From positions 92,161,180-92,225,179 of the forward strand of contig CM043962.1 of assembly GCA_014529385.2 (NCBI GenBank): a stretch of DNA of 64,000 nucleotides, written 5' to 3'. Shown here one piece after another: positions 34,196 to 46,667 of the stretch. The notes beneath the pieces are model-generated. The model was not told the DNA's origin. It worked only from the letters and a program-made list of their open reading frames with translations, and did not search any database. Position numbers and translations under genes: made by a program. The DNA is from Adiantum capillus-veneris. Taxonomy: Eukaryota > Streptophyta > Polypodiopsida > Polypodiales > Pteridaceae. Within the stretch, counting starts at the first letter, position 1, and each line of letters starts with the position of its first letter.

Positions 34196-34921
34196 GAATG
34201 ATCTATGAGCATTCATGTAAGGCCGATATTGGCTTCCAACTTTCTCAGAATAGAACAACCAATGTTGGCTTCCAACTCTGTGCAGATCTTCGAAACGATG
34301 GACAAGTACTTTAAAGCCTTCAACCCATCATAGTTAGTTAGCATACATACGCTGCAAAATGCTGGCAGGGATGGACTGAAATTTCCCTATAGAGTGCTTA
34401 TACCTGCTGCTTGGTTGAACGTGCGTTATAATATTAAATTCAAACACTTTCAATGTTGTTCGTTTTTAGGTCAAGACAATGGCCTAGATCATGCCAATTG
34501 GTTGTTTCTAGGCTCGAAAAACTAAAAAAACACATTAGGCTTATCAAGTAAGATGTGCATGGAATAGACAAGCTCCAAGCTCAAAACATGAAAACCACAA
34601 ATTGTTGAGACCCATATAATAGAACCATTGAAAAAAGTCACACAAAGGCCTCCATGAAATCAACCTAGAGTTGTTTATGTCTCAAGTCTTGATAATGCAT
34701 AAATATGGGTAAACAACTCAACATAGAGAGGTATTATGCTATAAGTGAATGAAAAACTACATCTAGGACTGTTTTGTGAGTTTTACTGCAAGAACCAGAA
34801 TCAAATTGACAACATAGAACTATCTTTTAGGCACATGCTCCCTTCTTTGCTTAAGTATGTAGCTTGTTACTGAGTTGACAGATATTATAATTCATAAAGA
34901 GCTTTAAATCCTAGAGCAAAG
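33677..34921. other. Intergenic region with a long CT tract
   Basis: No supported gene. Contains the (TC)n tract at 34101-34191 and AT-rich sequence. It ends at the eIF4A-like repeat array. Confidence 0.45.
34101..34191. repeat. (TC)n microsatellite, 91 bp
   Basis: Longest dinucleotide tract in the window, uninterrupted over about 45 units. Confidence 0.95.
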
Positions 34922-35830
34922 AGTTAAGAAAATCAACAAACCGATTTTTTTCAAGAGAGGAGAAGCTTACTCTCTCACGGTGGGGTCAATGATCTGGCAA
35001 GCGGCAAGGGCAATCAAGACAGTTTTGCCAATACCGAACAGAGCCTCAGTTGAGCGATGACATCTCGTGGTGGTTGGTGATAAGAGGGATGGCACACTAT
35101 TGAATTGTTGAGGGTTTCTAAATTTCACAAAGAATCTCATCGCGGAGGCCCATGCTATTGAGAGTGTTGTAAACGTCAACACCGTGGCTCATCATACAGT
35201 CACGTTGTCACCAAAAGTGACAAGTTAAGAAAATCAGCAAGCCGATTTTTTTAAGGAGAGGAGAAGCTTGCTCTTTGCCAATACCGAACAGAGCCTCAGT
35301 TGGGCGATGACATCTCGTGGTGGTTGGTGATAAGAGGGATGGCACACTATTGAATTGTTGAGGGTTTCTAAATTTCACAAAGAATCTCATCTTACAGAAG
35401 CCCATGGGTATCGAGAGTGTTGTAAACGTCAACACCGTGGCTCATCATACAATCACGTTGTCACCAAAAGTGACAAGTTAAGAAAATCAGCAAGCCGATT
35501 TTTTAAAGGAGAGGAGAAGCTTGCTCTTTGACAGTGGGGTCGATGATCTGGCAGGCAGCAAGGGCAATCAAGGTAGTCTTACCAGTCTCGAACGGAGACT
35601 CAGCTGAGCGATGACATCCGTGTGGTGGTTGGTCATGAGAGGGATGATGCACTGCTGAATCATTGAGGGTTTCTTGAACTCCACAAAGAATCTCATCTTA
35701 CAGAGGCCCATGGGTATCGAGAGTGTTATAAACTTCAACACTGTGGCTCATCATATTGTCACGTTGTCATCAAAAGGGACGCCTAGGTTGAGGTGGCAGA
35801 TTGTCAGGAGTGAACGTTCCAGCTTGTGCA
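34922..35830 (-). pseudogene. Three tandem copies of an eIF4A-like DEAD-box helicase exon fragment
   Basis: Copies at about 34922-35215, 35216-35470 and 35471-35780 share more than 200 bp each. On the minus strand the best copy reads a FKKPSMIQQCIIPLM segment (Q motif, as in FEKPSAIQQR of eIF4A), DVIAQ, and in another frame ETGKTTLIALAACQIIDP (Walker A, motif I). A sequence like EVYNTLDTHG, equivalent to the pre-Q-motif eIF4A segment, precedes it. In copy 1 the coding edge is followed by GTAAGC, a splice-donor match, so these derive from genomic rather than spliced sequence. Copy 2 lacks about 50 bp including motif I. Every copy is frameshifted. Confidence 0.68.
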
Positions 35831-36824
35831 ACAGCGGCCATGCTTGTAAGCACTCCACCTATTAATGAGCGTGGTGTGCATTTGATTCCTCATTCAACGT
35901 GCTGCTTAATCTATTTTCGGCAACTGTGGAATCTTTTTAGCGATGAGCGTGATGTCTTAAGATGCTGGTCATGTGATATCAATCAAGGATAGTGGCGTAG
36001 ATAATGCCAAGTGGCAACATCCAAACTCTAGAATGAAAAAAACCACATTAGGCTCACCAAGTAAATATATTCACTACTTAGATAGTGCAAAGACACTCTA
36101 AAGAGAAGAAAACGTTGAAGGGGAAAAAAAGGAAAAATGAAACACAGATATACCAACATGCACTAGACACAAAAAATGTTTTGACTTTCCACCTTCATGT
36201 CTCTTTTCATACTTATGCACTTAAGATGTTTTGAAAAGATTTTTTTTTCCGAGATTGGGACGCCCTAAATAGGTCTATTTTCAATTTTATTGGTGAGAAT
36301 ATCTACAGATTCCCTTCCTTCCTCCCTGGGGTACATGCCCATTAACCCCACTTGTGATGTTGGTTAACAATCTCGGCACGAACTTCAACCCTATGTTGTT
36401 GGTTGGAAATGTCGATGTGAATGTGGCACAATAGCAGCCCCCCCCCCCCCCCATTGCATGGGTTTTTGTTGCCCACCTGTCGACGCTCACAATCCAGGTC
36501 ACCTCAAAGAGAGAGCCCCAGACTAACGATTTGTGCCTAAGTGCACCTTCACTCACAAAAGGGAGAGATGGTGTGCACACATGCAGGCATTGGGAAGCCC
36601 CGGCCTGTTAAAAGAGTGAGCATGGCCTGCCACTTTTTTATCTACAATTGAAAGACCTCCATTTTCAGCCTCGTCGAACACGCTCAAGATGGTGGGAATG
36701 GAGCTAATTTCACGGGTGTCTCTTGCAGCATCTACAAAAGTGAATTGACATACTGGCCTAGGGATGTCAGCTATGTTAGATTCCCTACATGTCACGTTGT
36801 TTTCACGACACACACACACACACA

Positions 36825-36870
<46 letters not shown>
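35831..36870. other. Intergenic region with poly(C), CA and GA tracts
   Basis: Poly(C) at 36438-36452, (CA)n at 36808-36826 and (GA)n at 36828-36870, the last directly abutting the element F LTR. Minus-strand ORFs at 36287-36580 and 36553-36825 have no recognisable motif. Confidence 0.5.
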
Positions 36871-36872
<2 letters not shown>

Positions 36873-38480
36873 TAATGGAAATGGCCTCTGACCTTTCAGA
36901 ATAGCAAAATTAAGAGAATGAAAGTGAGTATTTTTGTGAGATCACCTTGAGAACATAGAGGGTGAACTTAATTGATGGTAGCAACATAAACATAGCACTT
37001 AATTGACTTGGCATGAACAATACTTTTGCAAGAGAGAGAGTATTAGAGAACATGACAATAGTTGAGGACTTGTTTTACTTGGAGCCGGTCCCGCCTCAAA
37101 AAGGCATTTGTATTATAGATTCTCCCATCAAGAGAGACTTGGTACAATACAATCTTTGTGTTCCTCGTGACCTTGGTGATGCTATGAAGATGGAAAGCTT
37201 CATGCATCACGAGCAAAACATAAACTTTGTAAAAAGCTTTAACTCTACCAAGCTTGAGTCCCAAGGTCTCAAACACCTTCAAAGGTGGAGAGAGCTAGCG
37301 GGGAATGAGGGTAGGGACGAGAAAGAGGAATCATCCATAGGAAAAAGAAATAGTTCCTCACTTATCATCACTCTTCTTGCTTAGCATAGCATAATAGCAT
37401 AGTAATAAGATGAAGAAGATGACAAGCTTAAGCATTGAAGCATGGCTCTTGGTTGGATTTTCATTCCATAGCCAAGAATGTTGGTGTAGGCTCTTCACTT
37501 CTCAACAAGCTTGGAGAGGGAGACGGATCTCTTGCACTTTGCACTCCACATAATGAGAGAGTGTGTGTGTTTGTGTGGGAGTGGGAGATGGAGCTCTTGC
37601 ACTTTGCACTCCACACAATGAGAGTGTGTGTGTGTGTGTTTGTGTCGGAGAGTATATCCCTCTCTCTCTCTCTCATATTATTTAATTATATCATTTGGAA
37701 ATATGTCCTCTTTTTCCTCTTTGAGAGAAAGAACTTAATTATTTATTTTTATGCATCTAAATTCTCATTGAACTCCTTTAAAGCCTATCCAATAGGATTC
37801 AAGCACATCATGAGGGCCCAAATGGGGGAAATCTTAACACGTCTCCTTTATGCTTCTTAAGTCATTTGGTTTGAATTGAACACTTCAAGCACAATCATTT
37901 TAACCATGGAAACAGTTTATGTCTCTTAAGAGTTTATCTATGAATTAAACACATCAAGAACCTTAGTCATTTAAGTATAAAAATCACCTCAAGCTTTGGG
38001 CAAGGTTCCCAGAACCACCTTAAGCACCTTAGTTAGCAAGCACGACTTGCACCCCATGCTTGTGTAGGATTCCCACCTTCAGGTCAACCCTAGCTTGCCT
38101 AAGGTAAAAGGACTTTTTAACACTAACTTTCGAGGTCTTTAATGAAGCTAACCCTAAGGTCTTTTAAGCTCCATTAGATGCACATTGCTCTTTGATAGAC
38201 TACCTCCTTTTGGACCTTATTGAGATGTAATCACCTCTCCTCTTGGTCCCTTGCTGAGGTAAAATCTAAAAGCACTTATTGCACATTGCTCTTTGGTAGA
38301 CCGTCTCCTTTTGGACCCCTATTGAGATGAAACCATTTCTTCTTTTGGTCCCCTATTGAGATAGGTCTAGAAGCACATATCTGTATCCTAACTCTTGTTC
38401 CCCTTTTATCTTCCCATATTAAATGATCAGTTTAATATGAGAAAATCATTTGGTAAAGTTAGATATTATATTTGATGACA
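36871..38480 (-). repeat. Element F 3' LTR (1610 bp)
   Basis: The first roughly 400 bp match 43729-44132. It contains GT and CT microsatellites near 37560-37675. The ORF at 37013-37384 recurs in the right LTR only because the two LTRs share origin. Confidence 0.82.
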
Positions 38481-38939
38481 TTACCTCTCTCTTGAAATCA
38501 TAGTCATCCTCGACTATGAAAGCCTAGTCATTAGTCCATGTTTCTTAGTGGGTAGAGGATCCCTTTTTACCCTACGACATCATTCCAGAATGGATGACTA
38601 ATCCATTTGGTGCTCGGGAGACTTAGCTGCCGCAAATATGTCTGCTCTTTAGTCCATATCATACTTCCAAAGTAGAGTGATAAGTTCTACTTGGTGTTTG
38701 GGAGACGTCGTAAACACAAACATGATCCTAAGCATGCATACTTCTTAAATTTTGTGCACAATAAAAGAAAGAGAATGAGTCTTATAAGACAAAAACATTG
38801 TTCATTTAAAATGCATTTACATTTGCTTACTCTAGTGTAGCATTGTAAGCATTGAAGACAAGGTTAATATTATCCTTAAGCTAGGTTCCTTGCTTCCATC
38901 TAGCATCTTAAAAAGGATAATTCTTAAACTTAACAAGAT

Positions 38940-40300
38940 ATCAGTGGATAACGTTACCATTCCTTAGTACCTTGTCTTCGTGTCGTCGAAGAATCGATTT
39001 GGGCTACAACACCTCTTCTTGATGTTCGATCTCTGGCGGGTCCTCCATTATTGGTTCTTTTGGTGGATCTCCTTTGTAATGCTTGAGTAGGCTCACACAG
39101 TTAGCACTGTGAATGAGCCAATGGTTGGGCAACTTTAACTAATAAGCCATCTCATTGATTGGCTTAAGAATTTTAAAAGAAAGGACCATAGTATCTTTTT
39201 GCTAGTTTAGCATAATACTCTTGGTGGCCCTTAGGATTCTTGCCCGTAGTATGCCTTAGATGAACCTTGAGGACTTTAGCAAGATCCAATCATTTTCTTT
39301 AAAGGCTAAGGCTCTTCTGTGCTTATTAGTAGCAACCCTTTTTGCCTTTTCTATGAGATGGATATAACCTTTTTAATCTTTGGAAAAGATTCTTGTAAGT
39401 CTCGGCTATATTCATTAGCAGCGAAGATCTTCCCATGTACTTTAAGTAGTAAGGTACTTTTGGATCTTCCCTCTTTAACCCTAAAAGGTGCTTTCCCCAT
39501 AGAAGTATGTACAATGTCATTGTACGCCTACTCTATAAGAGGTAGGTACTTCTCTCACTGAGAACGTTGATCTACTTCCATGACATAGGCTTTTAACAGA
39601 TTCAATAATCGTTAGATTAATTATTTCACTTTAGTCATCCGTTTGTGGATGATAGGCCGAAAGAGAAATTTAATCTACTTCCTACATTCTCAAAGAGACC
39701 CTTCTAAAAATTACTAGTCGTTCTATAATCTTTGTCCGACACTATGGATGTTGGCCATGACACTTAAGAATTTGAGATCTAAAGAGGGCTGCCTTTTGAT
39801 GTGCATTAATAGTCTTTTTGACAGGCATAGAGTGTGTTTTCTTGCTAAGCCTGTCGACTGAAACAATCCAAGTTGCTTCCCTCAATCAAATTTCAATTTT
39901 TGGTATACCGCACATTTTGAAACATACTCTTGTATGTTTACTTTTCATGGTAGACCAACAAAAATACATTTCTACTCCTCGAAGAGTAGATTATGGAATC
40001 CCCCTTTGCCCAGCATAAGGAGAAGCATGGGATTCATACATGACTTTCTTATTGTATGGGTGAGTAACACATAGCCTATTGTTGTTTGGAAGATAACCAT
40101 CCTTCAAGTTGAATGGTTCTTTTTTCTTCCCTAATGCAAAGGCTGTAATTACCTACTTGAAGTCTTGGTCAGTAGCATACTCATCTATCATAAAAGATAG
40201 ATCATTGTGAGTTGCTATAGACACCACATTTACCCTTGGCTGTTGTGAAAGTGCATCAACCACTTGATTGTGCTTGTCAGCAATGTGAGCAATATGAATT
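38940..40300 (-). pseudogene. pol: Element F integrase and chromodomain remnants
   Basis: Read on the minus strand: scattered integrase pieces between 40300 and 39560, a C-terminal piece (39326-39520) with VPYYLKYMG and KKAISISHRKGKKG-like text, then an LLKHYKGDPP segment near 39070 and a chromodomain near 38940-39020 with a YLVKFKNYP core. A TAG interrupts the chromodomain. The arrangement is that of chromoviruses, but no intact integrase frame survives. Confidence 0.72.
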
Positions 40301-40305
40301 TTAAA

Positions 40306-41280
40306 TTACGAAAGAAAATTTACCCACCTCATTTGTTTGTCGGAAAGCTTGGTTTGCGTCATGAAGTACTTGAGACTTTGGTGGTGTGTTCGTAAAATGA
40401 ATGGAGTCCCTAATAAATAGTGCTTCCATGTGTGTAGAACATGTAGAACAGTTAAAAGCTCTTTCTCATAAATGCCTAAGACCCGTTCATTCGTATTGAG
40501 CCTTCGACTCTCATATGCTATGGCATGCCCTTCTTGAAGCAAGACTACTCCAAGGCAATCACCACAAGCATCACATTGGACCTCAAATGGCTTTGAGAGA
40601 CCCGGAAGCATGAGGATTGGTTGAGAGGTAAGCTTCTTTTTTAGCTTGTCAAAAGCATTTTGTTCTTTAGTTGTCCATGAGTACTTAACGTTCTTCTTTG
40701 TTAAGTCGTGCAACGGTCTTGCTATTTGAGAGAATTTTGTTATGAAGCGCCCATAGTATGCAGACATACCAATAAATCTTCTTAGCTCATGTAGATTCTT
40801 TGGATTAGGCCATGCTTTTATTACCTCCAACTTTGATAGATCCATACGGATACCATCTTGAGAGATAATGTGACCTAAATATTGAATCTCTTGTAGAAAA
40901 ATTCACTTAAAAGCATATTTTATCCCACAACTTGAAAGATTACCTGGAGGTGTCACTTATACTTCTCAAGAGAATTTGAGTGGCCTAAAGATTTTTGTCC
41001 ATCGTGAGTTTGAATGCGGCTGGAGCATTTGTCATGCCAAAATTGTAACTTATCAAATAGATCTTCTACCCATGACACATGATTTTTTTTTTATTTTAAA
41101 GTGATCCTATTTACAGCAGACACACATGTGATATGTGCCATCTTTCTTTTGCACTAAAAGTACTGGTGAGTAGAATGGAGAGGAGCTAGGCCTCACCATC
41201 CCTTTTTCCACCAATTCATGCACTTGCCGCATGATCTCCTCTTGTTGAGCTTATGAAACTCAATAAGGAAGTTTATTAGG
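40306..41280 (-). pseudogene. pol: Element F reverse transcriptase and RNase H pseudogene, palm deleted
   Basis: The RT N-terminus (HELVEKGMVRPSSSP and SPVLLVQKKDG, about 41150-41250) is followed almost at once by FGMTNAPAAF and then by LGHIISQDGIRMDLSKL. The stretch that should carry the catalytic YxDD is missing. The downstream 179-codon ORF (40306-40845) is clean: connection domain (FIGMSAYYGRFI), then RNase H with VQCDACGDCLGVVL and IYEKELLTVLHVL. RT activity is impossible in this copy. Confidence 0.85.
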
Positions 41281-41687
41281 TGGTGAGCTGCTCTGTTGCA
41301 TGGTCATCATCCCCTCATTTTAGAGTTATCTCACTAGGGACGTCATCAATGAAAACATCTTGGAATCCATTTAGGAAATTAGACGACTCTAATTCCTCTT
41401 GATTCCCTTTATTGTTACTTGTGAAAATAATAAAATCATTTACAAATTCTTTAATAAAAATCATATATGCAAAATAGAGCTTTTCATTGACTTATCAAAA
41501 GCAAGCGTATTTACCAGGGATATGGTGTTCCCCGACTTATTAGCATCTATGTACATGCTCTTTTCCCTGTAGGTGAAGTAGATTCTCCTTTCAGGGAACT
41601 TCATGTTGGAAGCCATGCGGTTGAACCATGGTGCCCCTAGGATAACATCCTCATGTTGGAGATGAGAGATGAAAAAGTCTTCTTTGT

Positions 41688-42016
41688 CTACGTAGTGTTG
41701 GACATAAGCCTCAACTTCCCAATCAAGGGAGTAACGGAGGCTTGATGTCCCTTGAAAGTTGCATCGACAGTTGCAATATCTCCCATTTCAAAAGCTTGAA
41801 TTCCCAACGTAGTGGCCAACTCCATTGATATGAAGTTGTGAGTAGAGCCAGGGTCAAAGAGAATAAGGGCATCATGCTCCCTTACTTTTCCCCAAGCATA
41901 GGAGAGGGATGAGCCTTTGCAATGAGTATCCTCTTTTGGAGCTTCAACCATGGAAGCTCTAGGAGTGTCATTGCCATTTTTTTGGGGCAAGAACGATAAC
42001 CATGTCTTTGCTCCCC
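41688..42016 (-). pseudogene. pol: Element F aspartic protease
   Basis: Contains LILFDPGSTHNFIS, the gypsy retropepsin active site in the plant D-x-G-S form, then the TPLIGKLRL end. It is linked to gag through a CCHC knuckle (CFK-stop-GEQRHGYRSC, about 41995-42030) whose second Cys codon reads as a stop, separating protease from gag. Confidence 0.82.
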
Positions 42017-43284
42017 TCACTTAAAGCATTTATGGTCTTTACAAAAGGCCTCTAATTCTTCGAAAGAGAGCTTATTTTCACCTTTGTAAGCTCCTTCCTC
42101 CTTGGGCTTATTGTTGTTGGTGTTGGTATTGCCTTGGGAAGAGTTTTGAGCATTGCTCTTCCCTTTAGCTTCATTTTGATCCTTGTTTTTCATGGCCTTG
42201 AAATTTCTTCTCGCCCCTTGTTGGAAATTGATCCTTGAAGCAACCATAGTGTGGTGGATGACTTCAGTGATAGTGCTAGGCTGTTGTGAGTTGACATACT
42301 CGGCCATTTCTTCAGGTAATCTTGCACAAAATTGTTGCTTTTGTTTGGCAAAGTCTATCCTTTGAAAGACTGTAGCTTTGAGATGTAAATCCCAGAACTT
42401 GTCTACATATTTGTGGATAGACTCGTCGAAGAGAAGCTTCAAGCTCCGCCATTCAATGAGCACTTTGTCCTTTGCATCGCTTACAAGGAAGTGCTTCATT
42501 ATGAAAACTCGTAGAGTTTTCCGTATCTTTGGGACCTCGCCATTGCCATGAAGGCTAGCCCACCATTGACGAGCAGATTTTTCGAAGTGCATAGCTACAT
42601 GGTGTAGCTTGGAGGACTCCGTGAAGCCCTCGTCCCCAAAGGCCGCATCAAATTGTTGGATGAAGGCCAATACTTTGTTTGTGGCACCAAAGGTGCCATC
42701 ATAGGTGAGAAAAGAGATACTCTTTCCTCCCTCTTTGAACTTCTTGAGATTTTGTGATTTTCGCCATGCAGGGTATGATTTGCGATGTCCTCCCCTCTTA
42801 TATTCTCTAGGAGAATAGCCATAGCTTTCGTCGGAAGAGGAGGAATGTGAAGAAGAAGGAGAAGAGGGTGACCTCTTTCTTGCCTTTTTCTTCCTTTGTT
42901 TCCTCTCTTCCCTTTCGTAGTGACGAGGAGAAGGACTATGAGTTGACCGTTTCCTCTTAAGGAAGTTGGCCATAGTCTAGACTGCCGTCTTCATGGAGCC
43001 ACATCTTTAGAGGAACTTAGCGATTCACTTCTTTCTCGTTCTTTGGATTCCTTCTCTCTTATGGGAGAGAGTCTTCTTTTGGGAGTCTTATCAAGAGGCC
43101 TCCTAAACTCTCTCTCCTCTTGGAGAGGAAGGGAAATCCCATAAGCACGAAGTTGTTGGGTAACTTCGGCTTGCAAAGTAGGGTTGCCCATAGCTTGATG
43201 CAACCTAGTAACAAGATAATTGATAAACATGGGGGCATCATCATTAGCACCTTCATGTGCAATATCAAAGTTATCAATGTTCAT
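42017..43284 (-). pseudogene. gag: Element F gag with an Arg/Ser-rich N-terminus
   Basis: Two blocks, 42991-43284 and 42017-42973, separated by a short frame break. The second starts MANFLKRKRSTHSPSPRHYE and has a Ser/Arg/Lys-rich basic head, followed by the retrotransposon Gag fold region with QQFDAAFGDEG, ARQWWASLHG and WRSLKLLFDESIHKYVDKFWDL (residues about 85-210). A Gln/Asn-rich tail leads to the zinc knuckle. The head resembles nuclear SR-type proteins and is shared in style with element A. Confidence 0.85.
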
Positions 43285-43715
43285 TCTACTCTCTTGGTTA
43301 TTTGTCAGCCATGCTAATTATACTTATGTGTTTACTTAGTGTATCCTTTGACAATTCAAAACCTTAGTTTCCACTCCTCTCTTAGCCTTTGAAAATAAGC
43401 ACTTAAGTATCTACACCCACGGTTCAAATTGGTTAATTATAGAGAGTAGTGGGGTGGGTCTAACATAGTAGAATTGCCGAGGGCTAGCTCTTTTCGGACT
43501 TCTTATTGCTCAATAATAGTAAAGCCGTAGACAAGTCTTAAAAGACCCCATTATTAAGACGAAAGCTCCCGAGGTGTGCACCATATCCCACATAGTGGAC
43601 CCAACAAAACCAATAATAGATCTCATTCCCACTTACCCTAATATAATTAAGAAAATCAACCATTAATAGGCTACTTAAGGACCTCTCTTCTTAAGCAAGA
43701 AAAGAGAAACCATAT

Positions 43716-43727
43716 GCTGTGATACCA
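43716..43727 (-). other. Primer-binding site of element F
   Basis: GCTGTGATACCA on the plus strand is the complement of a tRNA-iMet-type PBS with one mismatch, one base left of the 5' LTR. Confidence 0.85.
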
Positions 43728-44132
43728 ATGTAATGAAAATGGCCTATGAACTTTGAGAATAACGAAATTAAGAGAATTAAAGTCATAATTTTTGTGAGAT
43801 CACTTTGAGAACATAGAGGGTGAAGTTAATCGATGGTAGCAACATAAACATAGTACTTAATTAACTTGGCATGAACAATACTTTTGCAAGAGAGAGAGTA
43901 TTAGAGATCATGACAATAGTTGATGACTGGATTTACTTGGAGCCGGTCCCCCCTCCAAAAGGCGTTTGTATTATAGATTCTCCCATCAAGAGAGACTTGG
44001 TACAATACAATCTTTGTGTTCCTTGTGACCTTGGTGATGCTATGAAGATGGAAAGCTTCATGCATCACAAGCATAACATAAACTTTACAAAAAGCATTAA
44101 CTATCCCAAGGCCTCAAACACCTTCGAAGGTG

Positions 44133-45965
44133 TTTGCAGTAGATTTTCTTTAGTTTGCAGTTTGGCCTCACAAATTGGCATAATCACAATGCTAAGACCA
44201 TCAATGGCTCTATTGATCAACAATTATTCACCTCCGGTGAGATTGTACTAGGCCGCCAACCGATCTGCTTTTTTCTATCTTGTGTTGTCCTAGTCTTAGA
44301 ATTGGGTCAAGTGGACGAGACATTTGTTATTGACTTTTCTCAAAACTTATCTCTAGAATGGATTCATTACTTCACTTCCAATGGGTTATGGAGTTTTAAA
44401 AATACCTGTCTATCTCTCACCATTATACTGTCTTTAAGGCTTTGGCACATTTATGTACCAACTCACATGTGTTGCCACATAGTTTCAATTTGGCCCATTG
44501 AGGTGCTGGCAATTTTTCTTGAACCCCGACCTCTTTCCACAAACGCCCTTGGGAGATTAGCCCATGAAATGATGGCCCATGCTTAGTATCGTTTGGTGAT
44601 TGTGACCATGAATTTAGCACATTGGTTTTCGGTATACAAGTAGGGTTGAGGATTCCAATACCATCTTGCTCCTTGGGTTTAGCAACACATTCCCATTTAG
44701 CTCACCACCAAGGTATTGTATCTTTGGTGTTATTTTTCTTTATGAAAATTTCCACGAGTTTCAACATTTCCTTCAATTCCACTTGGCTATCTTGAGGAGG
44801 GGCCCGACAAAGGACAGATACGGGATCATAAATGAGTTGATCGCCTTTACCTTGCTATGGAATGGGAGGAGCACCTTTGCATCTTGCTCCAAACTTTGTG
44901 GCCACTCGAAAATTCTATTGTGAGAGGTTCCCACCTTCGATGGGGCTCCAAGATGGTGGAAAACCTTTCCTTTTGAGATGATCTCACATGACCATTAGAA
45001 AGGTCAAAAGAGTCAATTTCTGACAGAGAAATCAATCTTGATTCCTCCACATTGCACTTAGATCCAGAGGTTGTAGCAAACGTATGAACAATCTCCAGAG
45101 CCTTCCTCAACACCTCACAACTGGATTTCAAGAACAATGGTGAGTCAACAACAAATAGCTTTGCCAAGAGTTGTTTGTTACCACATAGATCCAACCCTTG
45201 AATTGCCCCTCTTGCAACACTTTGTCTCCAACATTGTGGCCAAGGGATGAAAATCGATTGCGAACAATAGTGGGGCTAGTGGGAAACCTTGTTTGATTGA
45301 TCTTTTAACTTCAAAGGTGCCCACAATTCTGTTATTAAACATCAGCTCCGAGTGACTGCCTACTCCTAATGTGTGTATTAGCTAATAGAGCCAAGGAACA
45401 AAGCCCAAAGCCTTCATGACATTGTCAATGTATGACTAAACAATTTGGTTGTACGCTTTGTCTAGGTTAATCTATAAGAGGATACATTCTTGATCATTGA
45501 AGTTTGCATACTCAATGTAGATCATTGCTGCCATAATGTTATCATATGTTGACCTTCCTTTGATAAAGCCATGTTGGTGGGGGGTGATAGCTTTATCCAA
45601 GAGAGGAGACAACATAAAGGCAACTACTTTGATGATGATTTTGTATGCTATATTCATTGTTGTGATGGGTCGTCGAGGTTTCACATGAGTGCAACGAACA
45701 AACTTTGGGATAGGTTTGATGAGACCTCTTTTCACACTTTTATTTAGCACCTTTGCTACAAGAGCTTTGTTTGCCAACTGTGTAATGGGGGCCTTCAGGT
45801 CCTCCCAAAATTCCTTGAAGAACTCGGTTGTCCTACCATCCCATCCTGGAGACTTCTCCTAGCCAAGTGAATGCAGTTTAAAGCATTCATCTTCTATAAA
45901 GGCCTTCTCTAGTGGGTTGGCTTTTGAGAGTGTTATAGTTTTGTTAACAGTGTTGGGAAGTGCAC
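44133..45965 (-). mobile_element. LINE (L1-type) ORF2 fragment
   Basis: Minus strand: TTEFFKEFWEDLKAP (about 45800), the RT block with RGLIKPIPK, NIAYKIIIKVVAFMLSPLLD and HQHGFIKGRSTYDNIMAAM (45472-45777), a QGFPLAPLLFAI segment (about 45250), then a degraded catalytic box FVVDSPLFLKSS where FADD is expected. After that come ALEIVHTFATTSGSKCNVE and RLISLSEIDSFDLS (44847-45194), and C-terminal pieces to 44423. Many stops. No poly(A) tail or TSD was found at 44133, so the ends are likely deletion breakpoints. Confidence 0.86.
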
Positions 45966-45976
45966 TCTTGCATCAT

Positions 45977-46667
45977 TCACTTCTTTGGATCGTGCCTAGT
46001 ATCTGAGGCCTTTAACACACATACTCTGCCCTTGTGGAATAAGTAGCTATCGTCAATGGAAAAATTCTTCCATCGCTTAAGCTCGTCTTGAGTAGGGGTG
46101 GAGCTCTGTGTGTTGGAGTTTTTATCTGTGCATGCAGAAACATGTTGATCTGGCTGTGCAGAGACATGTGAGTGTGAGGGATCCCTTCTTAAAACTGCAC
46201 TCCACACTTTAGCATATGATTGATCTTGTGCACACTTGCCACGTAATGACTTCAAAAATTCACTCTTTATTTTCATGAAAGTAAGTGAATTAGTCTGAGG
46301 CATTCGGCTTAGTGCATCCATTGCTACATTATATCGCCCCTTGCGATATCGTAGCTTACAATCATAATCTTGAAGGATCTCCACCCATCTAGCTTTACGA
46401 CCTTCGAGTTCATTTGAGTAGTAAACCATTTTATACTCACGGTCAAAAACCACTTCAAACTCGATACCATATAAATAAGTGTCGCCACTTTCATAAAGCG
46501 TGAAATATGGCATAGAGCTCCCTCTCATAGACATAATAATTTTGTCGAGCTCTATCCAACTTTTTACTTTCAAAGGCTATAGGTCTTCCCTCCTGGAGAA
46601 GTACCCAAGGAAGTACCGCACCAATTGCTTTATCACTAGCATCAGTCTCTACCCGTAGGACTCGTGT
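45977..46667 (-). pseudogene. gypsy RNase H fragment
   Basis: The minus-strand reading starts near 46667 with VETDASDKAIGAVLP and FESKKL, then FEVVFDREYKMVYYSN and KARWVEILQDYDCKLRYRKGR followed by DALSRMP. It continues into a linker that precedes the integrase zinc domain. This is the RNase H of a gypsy lineage different from A and F. The left side is cut by the LINE fragment and the right side by the LTR-like end at 46668. Confidence 0.8.

Larger units (their letters stand above)
36871..44132 (-). mobile_element. Ty3/gypsy chromovirus F, defective, right LTR truncated
   Basis: Minus strand. The left (3') LTR is 36871-38480 (1610 bp; TGTAATG...GATGACA). The right (5') LTR starts at 43729 and matches only to 44132, where LINE-related sequence begins. 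The PBS complement GCTGTGATACCA is at 43716-43727, and a polypurine tract (minus of CCTCTCTCTTG) abuts the left LTR. Gag, protease, RT, RNase H, integrase and chromodomain follow in gypsy order. The RT palm is deleted and integrase is broken. No TSD can be tested because the right end is lost. Confidence 0.88.

Noticed and set aside
36287-36825. Two minus-strand ORFs as host exons
   Set aside because: No recognisable motif, and poly(C) and CA tracts contribute to the open frames.
37013-37384. ORF repeated almost unchanged at 43871-44251, suggesting a conserved small gene
   Set aside because: Both copies lie in the two LTRs of element F and are alike because LTRs share origin; no protein-level evidence of selection.
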